Assembly: GCA_024036415.1 (NCBI GenBank)
Contig: JAMWET010001215.1
Location: 28,501 to 92,500, forward strand
Origin: Prochilodus magdalenae
Lineage: Eukaryota > Chordata > Actinopteri > Characiformes > Prochilodontidae
Reading direction: 5' to 3'
Length of the DNA: 64,000 nucleotides
How positions within the stretch are numbered: the first letter of the stretch is position 1; each line of letters starts with the position of its first letter. Under the pieces are notes generated by a model, which made no database searches, was not told the origin of the DNA, and was given only the letters and a program-made list of their open reading frames with translations. A program made the translations under genes and the position numbers. Positions 21,245 to 31,004 of the stretch are shown here, in pieces.

Positions 21245-22788
21245 TAAGTCTCCAGCAGTTTAACCTCACCCATTCAACCTAGAGCAGTGTAGCCTCACCC
21301 TTTCAAGCATTAGGAGTTTAGCCCATCCCTTTAGCATTCAGTAGTTTAGTCCCATCCCTTCAGCATACAGTAGTTTAGCCCCATCCCTTTAGCATTCAGA
21401 AGTTTAGCCCATCCCTTCAGCATACAGTAGTTTAGCCCCATCCCTTTAGCATTCAGAAGTTTAGCCCATCCCTTCAGCATACAGTAGTTTAGCCCCATCT
21501 CTTTAGCATTTAGTAGTTTAGCCCATCCCTTTAGCATTCCGTAGTTTAGCCCCATACCTTTAGCATTCAGTAGTTTAGCCCCATCCCTTCAAGCTTTAGG
21601 AGTTTGGCTTCGCCAATTCAGCATACAGTAGTTTAGCCCCATCTCTTTACCATTCAGTAGTTTAGCCCCATCCCTTCAGCATACAGTAGTTTAGCCCATC
21701 CCTTTAGCATTCCATAGTTTAGCCCCAATCCCTTTAACATTCAGTAGTTTAGCCCATCCCTTTAGCATTCAGTAGTTTAGCCCATCCCTTTAGCATTCCA
21801 TAGTTTAGCCCCAATCCCTTTAACATTCAGTAGTTTAGCCCATCCCTTTAGCATTCAGTAGTTTAGCCCCAATCCCTTCAGCATACGGTAGTTTAGCCCC
21901 ATCCCTTCAGCATACAGTAGTTTAGCCCATCCCTTTAGCATTCAGTAGTTTTGCCCCATCCCATCAGCATACAGTAGTTTAGCCCCATCCCTTCAGCATA
22001 CAGTAGTTTAGCCCTCATGTATACAGCCTACAACTTTAAAATCCCACACATTCCTCCTATAACAGTTATGCTCCACCCATTTAGCCTTTAGGAGTTTGCC
22101 ACGCCCCTCAGCATACAGTAGGTTATCCCCACCTATTCTGTCTCCTGCAGTTTAGTAGAACTCATTCAAGATGATACTGTGGAGCACCACGCATTCAACG
22201 CAGTAGTTTGGCTCCGCCCCTTCAGCATTAAGTACAGTAGTTTAGCCTGACCCATTCAGTCTCCAGCACTTTAGCCCCACTTATTCAAAGTATAGCAGCG
22301 TAGCCTTACTCATTCAACCTTTAGGAGTTTGACTTGGCCCATTCAGTATTCAGTGGTTTAGCCCCACGCATCCAGTCTCCAGAAGTTTAACCCCACCTGT
22401 TCAACCTACCAGTTTAGCCCCATCCATTCAACCTTAAGGAGTTTGGCTCCCCCTGTTCGGCATACAGTAGTTTAGCCCCACCCATTCAGCCTACTTGTAG
22501 TTTAACCCCATGTATACAGTAAAAATCCGCCCATTCCTCCTACAACAGCACCCATTTATCTTTTAGGAGTTTGGCTCCACCCACTCAGCATACAGTAGTT
22601 TAGCCTCACCCATTAACCCTTTAGGACTTTGGCTCCCTTGTTCACCATACAGTAGTTTAGCCCCACCCCTTCAGTCTCTAGCAGTTTAACCCCACCCATT
22701 CAACCTTTTAGGAGTTTGACTTTGCCTCTCCAGCATACAGTAGACAGTCCATTCAGGATATAGCACTTAGCTCCACCCATTGTGCAGC
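21245..22788 (-). repeat. 30-bp minisatellite array, inverted relative to 14034-15992
   Basis: The unit reads AGTTTAGCCCCATCCCTTCA followed by GCATACAGT on the plus strand, which is the reverse complement of the GGGGCTAAACT...GCTGAATGGG unit of the first array. About 50 units; the middle part (21340-22010) is the most homogeneous, with CATACAGTAG and CATTCAGTAG subtypes alternating. Both ends decay gradually. Confidence 0.94.
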
Positions 22789-23960
22789 AGAGTTATTGGA
22801 ATGGAATTGTGGGGAAATGATTCAATGTTGTGCTGTTTCTGGCTGTGAGGAAGCAAATGGATCACTGCAGCTTGCTAAAGATTCACACATCCACCTCAAC
22901 AGCGGCTCCATCTGACCAGTTTGTTCCACATTTCTGCCCGGACTGTTTTATAAAATGTGGCACATTAAATGGCAGCCAATCAGAACAGACCTCATTTGCA
23001 TTTATCAGTCTTACAGTAACAATCTGTTTGTCTCAAATGAATTACGACTGCCTTTAGGGAAAAAAACACATACAGATATTATAAGAGGACATCAGGGAGA
23101 ACTATGAAATGTAAAATATGCAAATTACGAGCTTCTAAAAAAAAAAAAGCAAACTAAAAGATGTAAAATTCTTACTCAGCAGTTGCTCCATTACATCTTG
23201 GAGCTTTTCTGCATCCTCAGCTAGCGGCCTCAATTTAATTAATTCCCTTCCTGTTTGTTTATTTATTTATTTATTTATTTATTTATTACATTTAAAAATA
23301 TGATTCATTCTGATAAGGAGCAGGAAGTGGAACAGCTTCAGTAAATCATCATTCAGCAAGCAAAAGCCTTACTAAGCATTACCGAAGAGGGATAAATAAA
23401 TAAGGCATCGATCGTTTCACAGCGCGGCACGTTTTAAACCCAGGAACGGCATCCTTGGGAAAACGGCTCGTTTTAATTAAGCCTAAATGTAATTAATTGA
23501 ATACACAGGCGCACGACAGTAAACGCAGAGAATGGAAAACTGGTTTGTGGGATGGTAGTCTGAGACTCCTGTTGTACGCCTTTCATTTAAACACAGTGAA
23601 GAGCAAACACACTCAAATCATCTGCAGTCTGAGCGTGTGTCTGAACACTGAAAGAATAACTGAGGTCCTTCAAGGTCACTCATCCTCCAGAGACGAACGT
23701 ACTGCAGGAATTATTTACCTGAGGAAAGAGCGGCAGCCGCAGAAGATCCTTCTGTCCTCCGCTGGTATTCGTTATTCAGGAATAATCCTTTAAGCAGCTG
23801 TTCGCTTTGCTTATGTTGGAAGAGAACCAAATACAAAAAACTGAAGTGCACAGAGATTCAGGAGAAACAAGCCCACGTGATCCAGTCCCATTGCTCAGTA
23901 TGGAGCATCACTTAAGAGGGAAAACCATCACAAGTGGATCGTTTGGTTTAGAAACAGTGA
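22789..23960. other. Non-repetitive island, candidate conserved non-coding element
   Basis: Single-copy DNA with homeodomain-type motifs (CAATTTAATTAATTCCC, TTTTAATTAAGCC, GTAATTAATTGAATAC) and a (TTTA)n run at 23257-23288. The forward frame at 23497-23793 (98 codons) is unrecognised. Coding use is not supported. Confidence 0.35.
23257..23288. repeat. (TTTA)n microsatellite
   Basis: About eight uninterrupted units. Confidence 0.95.
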
Positions 23961-23964
23961 TAGC

Positions 23965-25015
23965 AACTTAAACATTAAAATAGTAGATCCTTTTTACAGC
24001 ACAGGTGATCCGATTTCTCTCATGTCTGTTACAATAACAGTAGATCCTGTTCAGAGAACTCAGACGCTTTCTTGGTATGTCATTATTCAGATCCAGCTAA
24101 CAACACAGATTCCCTGATTTGTCTATTCTGTCTCCTCAGCAACCTGTTTTACACCGACCCGGTTTACAGTACAGACTCTCTTATTTGCCCTGTATTGGTA
24201 TAAAACCCTTGTCTATTTTTGCAATAATACTAGATCCCATTCCCAGTATGGATGCTCTCATATGTGCTTTATCTGTTGGTATAACTGTAGATCCTATAAA
24301 TAGTAAAGATGTCAGTAGATCCCATTTGTAGTATAGCTGTTCTGATTTGTCCTTTGCCTGTTGGTACAACAGTAGATCCTAAATCCTGCTTACGGTCCAA
24401 GTGCTTTGATTTGTCCTTTATCTGTCCGTATAACAGCAGATCCTGTTCACAGTGCACACTCTCTGGTTTTGCTGTATATCTGTTGAAATAAGAGTAGATC
24501 CCATTTAAAATATAGTAGCTCTAATTTGTCTGTTATGTGTCAGTACAACAGTAGATCCCATTTACAGGATAGATGATCTGAGTTGGTCCTCCATCTTTTG
24601 GCATAACAGTAGATCCCTTTTACAGATGCTCTGATTTGTCCTATATCTGCTGAAATAACAGTAGATCCCTTTTACAGATGCTCTGATTTGTCCTCTGGTT
24701 TGTCCTATATCTGCTGAAATAACAGTAGATCCTTTTTACAGATGCTCTGATTTGTCCTCTGGATTGTCCTATAGCTGCTGAAATAACAGTAGATCCCTTT
24801 TACAGATGCTCTGATTTGTCCTCTGGTTTGTCCTATATCTGCTGAAATAACAGTAGATCCCTTTTACAGATGCTCTGATTTGTCCTCTGGATTGTCCTAT
24901 AGCTGCTGAAATAACAGTAGATCCCTTTTACAGATGCTCTGATTTGTCCTCTGGTTTGTCCTATATCTGCTGAAATAACAGTAGATCCCTTTTACAGATC
25001 CTTTAATTTGTCTGA
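23965..25015. repeat. 64-bp tandem repeat, degenerate upstream and homogeneous downstream
   Basis: Units carry AACAGTAGATCCCTTTTACA, GATGCTCTGATTTGTCC and TCCTATATCTGCTGAAATAA. From about 24600 to 25000 the units are nearly identical; upstream copies (AGTAGATCC anchors at 23983, 24040, 24320, 24372, 24493 and 24552) are divergent. The left-to-right gradient suggests recent expansion at the right end. Confidence 0.9.
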
Positions 25016-25735
25016 ATGCTTTAACCACCACAGTAACGTACGTACAGGTTAGCTTGTACACCAGGATTATGTGTGTGTAATGTGTTGGCTGGATATTGGC
25101 ATTAGCATTTGGGTACTTGAGTAGTTGAGTACGTATCTGACCACCCAGTTTGGCTATAGAGCTATGAGGCTAATGTAGCTTACACATAATGGAAGCTTAT
25201 TAGCATGAGCAACAGTTTGCACCAGGCAGACAATGCATGCCTAGCAGGGAACTCTAGCAACCACCCTGAAGGCTGGAAATGGGTCGTACGTTAGGGACTG
25301 TTAATAACAGTGTGTCATACGGTGCCAGTTACCACGTAATCAAGTCTATTAGAGGTCATTGCTGAATAGCTTCACATGGTTGGAGGTGAGTATGAGATGA
25401 TTTAGGCATGCAGTTAGCATTAAGCTAATTAGCAGTACCAAAAACTCACACTTCAGGTACCATACATGTCTGACTGACTCCATTTGGGATAAGGGGGGGA
25501 ATATTCTATTGGAAATATTAATTACAGGGTTGGGATGGATGACTTTAGGGCTAGATTGGTTGGTTAGCTAATGGCTAATGGCTAACAAAGTTAGCAAAAA
25601 CCAAACATGTTTATAAAAGTCTTTTTTGGGGGGGTTCTCTGCTTATTCCCAGTTTTAGGCCAGTATATTTTCCCCCACTTGCCATCATAGATGAAATGTT
25701 TTCTTCAGCTCAGAAGGGCTGGTAGTGCCCAGTTG
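25016..25735. other. Non-repetitive stretch, nothing recognised
   Basis: Contains clustered GCTAATGGCTAA/TTAGCA motifs around 25150-25600 that look like weak low-complexity sequence. No gene or known repeat was seen. Confidence 0.4.
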
Positions 25736-25739
25736 ATTT

Positions 25740-26540
25740 TGATGAGTGCGTTTTCAGCTGCCCTCAGGAGAGAGATGGGCCTGGCTTGACAATGAGTTAG
25801 AAAATACAAGCTGGCTAGAGACAGAACCATTTCAAAAGGGTTTTGATCCACTGTTTTTACTCCTGGGATCGGCTGCCTCTAATGGGCGAAACACAAAATC
25901 AATCCGGCTGGAAATAAAAGCCACTGAAGTGAGTTTTATTTTTATTTTGCGCTTGGTGCTCTCCAAAGGTACGTCTTTCCATGGAAATAGCCAATTTCCT
26001 TATTGTTCCTGTAACCTCAAATTAATAATCCTGCATAAAAGAAGATGACAATTGGAGGCATAACAAGAGGCTCGCCATGATAGGCCCAAAAATGGCTTCA
26101 AAAAGAACAACTGTCCCTTTCTCCCCCAGATAATTATGAAAGCCAAGGAAAGAGAGAGAGAAAAGGAGAGAGAGAGCAAATACAACAGAAGCAGTGGTCA
26201 CTGGGAAAAGCCGGCTAAAAGGAGCGCGGCGAGGCAGCAGCTGGTTGGAATAGATTGCGTGTGGGATGAATTAAAAAGTTGAACCTTTCCCGGTTTCTAT
26301 TCAGATGTTTGGCGTGCGGTGATTAATCACAGCCGTCAGGACGGGTAAACCCCCCCTCCCCCCCACCCTCCGCCTTCCTTCCGCTTTTCAATGGAAAACA
26401 AATGCAGAGAAGCTCCCTCCCCTGTCCTGGGGCTGCGTCCGGTTTGGACAGCCTCAAATACCTGCGGCCCAGCGGGCTTCATATTAATGCAGCTAATTCT
26501 GCTACAAGAATAGAGCTCAGGTTCCATCTGCATATGAAGA
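25740..26540. other. Non-repetitive island, candidate conserved non-coding element
   Basis: Single-copy sequence of even composition, with CCTCAAATTAATAATCC, CAGATAATTATGAAAGCC and GTGATTAATCACAGCC (a palindromic homeodomain-type site at 26320-26331). A 100-codon forward frame (25746-26048) is unrecognised. Confidence 0.4.
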
Positions 26541-27140
26541 AATAAATATGCAAGGGACTCGAGGTTAGATTTTTAACCCGTTTGTGTCCACAGCTTTACT
26601 CTCGTTACCAATGTTGCCTGTCTGAGCACAAATCTGAAACCCAAGCAAAATATTCAATCATGTGGTTAAAAGGTAGCTTCATTTATCATTAACTTCAGTC
26701 TTTCAGTTATAAAGGATTATTACTATTGAGCAAACTAATAAAAAGCCCAAATTTGATTTAGAATAAATGAGAAAGGTAATTACGATAACATAATATCATA
26801 TTAGTTAGAAGTCCAGCCAAATAACTACCTAAAACCTCAGCTCTTTAGACCAGAGATTCCCAACCAGACATTTGTCATTTCTAGGCTAATACTGATATTG
26901 ATACTGTTATTAATAATAGCAATGATTTCTAAACGTTGCTATTATGTTGGTATATGAATAGAAGGGAAGCCCATTCCCGGATGTAGAGGGAAAAGATTAT
27001 CACCGGTTATTATCTCTGTTCTCCTTCTCTGTTTCTGATAATTGTTTCAAAATGTTGACTTAATATCTCAAAATAACTAGTTTTTTTTTTTTGTCATATC
27101 CTGAAATAATGGCCCATTCTTAAAATACAGAAATAAATAT
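26541..27140. other. AT-rich stretch, nothing recognised
   Basis: No repeat family or gene recognised; contains short T and ATA runs. Confidence 0.4.
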
Positions 27141-27141
27141 T

Positions 27142-27143
27142 GA

Positions 27144-27203
<60 letters not shown>

Positions 27204-27205
27204 AT
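27142..27205. repeat. (CT)n(CTAT)n microsatellite
   Basis: CT dinucleotides pass into about 13 CTAT units and then TATATA. Confidence 0.95.
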
Positions 27206-27208
27206 ATA

Positions 27209-27255
27209 GCTAACCGTGTTAGCTAAATGCTGTAAATGTACTTCAAGAAGTAATG
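27209..27255 (+). mobile_element. SINE-B tail fragment
   Basis: Reads TTAGCTAAATGCTGTAAATG followed by TACTTCAAGAAG. The same tail occurs inverted at 27671-27706 and 29876-29910 at the ends of SINE-B copies. Confidence 0.6.
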
Positions 27256-27256
27256 A

Positions 27257-27265
27257 TTATATATA

Positions 27266-27340
<75 letters not shown>

Positions 27341-27344
27341 GTAA

Positions 27345-27389
<45 letters not shown>

Positions 27390-27418
27390 CGTATATTATG
27401 TGTGTGTGTGTGTATGTG

Positions 27419-27510
<92 letters not shown>
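27257..27510. repeat. Compound (AT)n/(GT)n microsatellite
   Basis: (AT)n at 27277-27340 and 27424-27508 encloses two (GT)n runs (27354-27382 and 27398-27412). The reading frames through it (YIYIYI, VCVCVC) are meaningless. Confidence 0.97.
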
Positions 27511-27513
<3 letters not shown>

Positions 27514-27519
27514 ATATAT

Positions 27520-27644
27520 AGTTGGAAAAACGTCTGGTTCCATTCACTACCATTCCAATCAATTTTTTTGGGAATCAGGTTTTTGGGTTCTCCTGTAAAG
27601 CTGCTGTTTTGGAGATACCTGTTTTTCTTTGGACAGTGACGATA
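27520..27644 (-). mobile_element. MITE-1 copy D', truncated
   Basis: The right half only: AAACGTCTGGTTCCATTCAC, TTTTTGGGTTCTCCTGTAAA and the terminal TTTCTTTGGACAGTGACGAT. The left half is replaced by the (AT)n tract. Confidence 0.8.
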
Positions 27645-27670
27645 TATATATAATATACGTAATTATATAT

Positions 27671-27880
27671 AGCTTCTTGAAGTACATTTACAGCATGTAG
27701 CTGACAAGGTTAATCGTATTACAGGCAGGCCAATGAAGCGACAGAAGTCTTGCCCAAGGACTCTTATTGGTGTAGCACAGCATAGTCACCCAGAGTGGGA
27801 ATCAACCCCTCATCCCCCACATGGGACCGTAACTTCCTGGTGGGTAGTGGTGTTATTAACTGCGCCACACCAACCAAGTA
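27671..27880 (-). mobile_element. tRNA-derived SINE, subtype B
   Basis: In minus orientation. It shares the SINE-A body (AAGGACTCTTATTGGTGTAG, GCACAGCATAGTCACCCAGA) but has diagnostic changes: a tail CTTCTTGAAGTACATTTACA, GGAATCAACCCCTCATCCCC at the B box and GGGACCGTAACTTCCTGGTG in the body. The same changes occur at 29876-30058. Confidence 0.82.
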
Positions 27881-27939
27881 ATTACATATTTTCAAACTTC
27901 AGCTTTTTTGGCTTATTATCTCAAAATAATTTGGGCGTG

Positions 27940-28115
27940 GCCAAAGACCATAGTGTGAAGGAAGTAGCTGAATCTGCAGGTGTATGGAGCGTACGGTCAT
28001 ACGGCTCTACCAGCAGTGGCTAAAATCCCAGTCTACAGGACATTCTCCAGGGAAGGCATCCACCAAATCTGTCCCAACTTCAAAATTCTTTGAGCCAAGA
28101 GTGTCTGAAAATTGA
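27940..28115 (+). mobile_element. TcC fragment (helix-turn-helix part) fused to TcB
   Basis: GGCCAAAGACCATAGTGTGA through CAGCAGTGGCTAAAATCCCA corresponds to the TcC coding start (MAKDHSVKEVAESAG), here with a one-base deletion after GTATGG. Sequence continues to AAGAGTGTCTG and then changes to TcB within a few bases. Confidence 0.65.
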
Positions 28116-28590
28116 TGTGGCCTACATGATGTGAGACATGCAAATGATTCAGGTTTCAGGCTCAGCCTGGGACAGGCCTTATCACTGTACCTGACTGACC
28201 CAACAGCCACGATTGCCGACATTCAGTGAGCAATGATTCCCTCCATGAGGCACCCTGTCATCCTGACTCACCCATTGGCTGATGGCTGCATGGTCCAGGA
28301 CTACATGCTGTTACGACAACTACCCTCAACACCACGTCAACGTCACCAGAGACTGCAATGGTGTTGTGTCAGACAGTCATAGAGTGAATGGCAGCGGGTC
28401 ATCTTCAGTGACGAGTCCTGCTTTTGTCTTTGTGGACACCAAGATGAATGGTCAGTTGTCACAGGTCACACATCCAGAAGGCCTGGTGTCACTCCACCTC
28501 CACCCCTACTGCAAAATCTGCAGGAACAGTGTGAGAATATTCCGGCTGCATGGGATGGATTATTACAGGACACCAGGAATAGGCTAGAAA
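28116..28590 (+). mobile_element. TcB Tc1-like deletion derivative, 3' end missing
   Basis: Begins near GTGAGACATGCAAATGATTC and continues through GACTGCAATGGTGTTGTGTC, the FSDES-type region (TTCAGTGACGAGTCCTGCTT), the shared deletion junction and CACCATCTGCAGGAAC-type C-terminal sequence to GGATTATTACAGGACACCA. The catalytic second Asp and Glu are absent. Confidence 0.72.
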
Positions 28591-28599
28591 ACTTCCCGA

Positions 28600-29200
28600 A
28601 CCGTCATCACCCTTTCCCTTTTTCTGCGTGAACTGGTAGTGAAACTGGAACGTGTGGCAAAGAGCTGATCCAGTTTAAGAAGCGGTGAGAAAGTCAAGAG
28701 CCAGCAACACTGAGAGATGGAAAAAAGGTGTGTGAGGGGGGAAAAGTGTGTCATCAGCATAAAAATAGAATCCTGCTAACGAATTCCTAATCATATCCCC
28801 CATTTCCTCAAGGGAACGTGCTAAGGAGGTTAGCACACTGAGTCTTAAATGAGAAATTCAGGCGCATTAGCCTTGCGTATTATTTCTTGCCATTGGGGCT
28901 GTAAGTGTTATTGATCACTGAACTCACCTCCATCAGCCTCAGACATATTGGACTATAGCGTAGAAAACCCACTCAGAGCCAAGCCGAGCACTCTCACTTC
29001 TCTCCCAGGCTTAAGAAAGGAGAGCTGATGAGAAATAGAAATCGAGCGATGGAACCGCCATGTGTTCCTGCCTTCTCCCATTTTCAGCTACATCTCTGAC
29101 CGCACAAGCGCCATAAATTACAGCGTGTGTGGGAGGTTTTGGGGAGCTAATAAGAAAGACTCTTCAAAACTTTCACACCCGACATGGAGCAACCTCCTCG
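28600..29200. other. Non-repetitive island, candidate conserved non-coding element
   Basis: Single-copy, evenly composed sequence with CTAATCATATCCCC, TGTTATTGATCACTGAACTC and GCCATAAATTACAGCG. Short forward frame at 29062-29274 is not recognised. Confidence 0.38.
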
Positions 29201-29205
29201 TCTCA

Positions 29206-29655
29206 GGAGGTCTCATGGCTAAATTTCGACCAGCCTGGTGGCCAATCTTCATTAATTGCACATTGCACCAGTAAGAGCAGAGTGTGAAGGTTCAGTTAGC
29301 AGGTAAGAGCACAGTTTGCTCAAAATACTGCAATGCACACAGCATTATGGGTGACATACCAGAGTTCAAAAGAGTACAGATTGTTGGTGCACGTCTTGCT
29401 GGTGCATCCGTGACCAAGACAGCAAGTCTTTGTGATGTATCAAGAGGCACGGTATCCAGGGTAATGTCAGCATACCACCAAGAAGGACGAACCTCCACCA
29501 GCATCACGTAGTGCCCCTGGTCCTCCAAGGTAATGGCTTAAAGCTCCCCTGACCACAAGCAGGACGCAGTATATGTCCACCAGCATCACGTAGTGTACCT
29601 GGCCACACTATACTAATAAATGATATGTGGTCTAAACCAGGTGTTTCAGTGTGTC
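29206..29655 (+). mobile_element. TcA Tc1-like deletion derivative lacking both outer ends
   Basis: Encodes the clearest TcA helix-turn-helix in the window: from ATG at 29350, DIPEFKRVQIVGARLAGAS followed by VTKTASLCDVSRGTVSRVMS, the paired-type DNA-binding start of Tc1 transposases. Then RTSTSIT and a stop mark the deletion that removes the catalytic core. The left terminal repeat is lost. The right one runs into a (GT)n tract after GTGTTTCAGTGTGTCATTG. Confidence 0.85.
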
Positions 29656-29870
29656 ATTGTGTGTGTGTGTGGATGTATATATATATATATGTGTGTATGT
29701 ATATATATATATATATATATATGTGTATATATATATGTGTGTATGTGTGTGTGTGTGTTGTGTGTGTGTGTGTGTGTGTATATATATGTGTGTATGTATA
29801 TGTGTGTATATGTGTGTGTGTATATATATATGTAATATGTACACACATATGTATATATATATATAAAAAA
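29656..29870. repeat. Compound (GT)n/(AT)n microsatellite
   Basis: Alternating GT and AT runs with GTATGT steps, starting inside the right terminal repeat of TcA and ending at the tail of SINE-B. Confidence 0.95.
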
Positions 29871-29875
29871 TCATA

Positions 29876-30058
29876 GCTTTTTGAAGTACATTTACAGCAT
29901 TTAGCTGACAAGTTTAATCGTATTACAGGCAGGCCAATTAAGCGACAAAAGGACTTGCCCAAGGACTCTTATTGGTGTAGCACAGCATAGTCACCCAGAG
30001 TGGGAATCGACCCCTCATCCCCCACATGGGACCGTAACTTCCTGGTGGGTAGTGGTGA
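29876..30058 (-). mobile_element. tRNA-derived SINE, subtype B, head truncated
   Basis: Nearly identical in structure to the copy at 27671-27880, including the TTTGAAGTACATTTACAGC tail and GGGACCGTAACTTCC. The tRNA-like head is cut after GGGTAGTGGTGATG. Confidence 0.8.
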
Positions 30059-30089
30059 TGTTTCATGATTTTGAATTGATTTTTTCCGC

Positions 30090-30990
30090 CGCGTTTTACC
30101 ATTCCATCTTAAAAGGTGCAGCATGTTCTGGTGCTTGAGTTTCTTGTTCATTCATTTCCCATTACACCTTAAATATCGCAGCAGTTCCATGCTGGCCCCT
30201 CAATCTACATGTCTAACTTCTTGTTCCAAGTTCCTCGTTCCACCTTAAATTGTGCAGGAGGTACTATCCGCTGCCTTAATTCTTTGTTCTAAATTTTCTA
30301 TTCCTCTTTGCATCAGTTCCGTGCTGGCAAATCATCCTATTGGTTCAGCTCCTCCACCTTAAATGGTGCAGCAGCTAATTTCTGGCCCCTTAGCTTCTTG
30401 ATCAAATTGTACCTTTCCAGCTTAAACAGTGTAGGAGTTCTATGTTGGCATCTCAATCTACATGTCTAGCTTCTTGTTTAAAGTTCCCTGTTCCACCTTA
30501 ATTGATGCAGCAGGTACATTCTGGCACTCTTGCTTCTTGTTCAAATGTTCCCATTCCACCTTAAATGGAGCAATAGTTCAATGCTGGTGCCTTAATCTAC
30601 ATGTCTATCTGTTGTTGTTGTTCTTCAAACTTTCTCTTTCCACTTTAAGTGGTACAGCATGTATTCAGGCGACCCAGTTTCTTGTTTAAAATGTTCCACC
30701 TTAAATAGTGCAGAAGGTACTTAATGGCCACTCAATTTCTTGTTCAAACTTTTTCCGTTCCACCTTAAATAGTGCAGCATTCCAATGCTGGTGCCTCAAT
30801 CTGTATGTCCGGCTTCTTGTTTATACTTTCTTGTTCCACCTTAAATGGTGCAGCATATACTCAAGTGCCTCAGTTTCTTGTTTAGAATTTTTATGTTCCG
30901 CCTTAAATGATGCAGCAGTTACATTCTGCCACCTCAGCTTCTTTACTGAACTTTCTTGCTCCACCTTAAATGGTGCACAAGGTACATTTT
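30090..30990. repeat. Degenerate tandem repeat of about 60-80 bp, 13 copies
   Basis: The anchor TTCCACCTTAAATGGTGCAG recurs with substitutions at about 30101, 30162, 30238, 30352, 30416, 30490, 30553, 30636, 30695, 30757, 30833, 30896 and 30959. Between anchors are variants of GCTGGTGCCTCAATCTACAT and CTTCTTGTTCAAA. It abuts the 40-bp array but the sequence of the two units is unrelated. Confidence 0.85.
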
Positions 30991-31004
30991 GACTGACACG
31001 ACTT

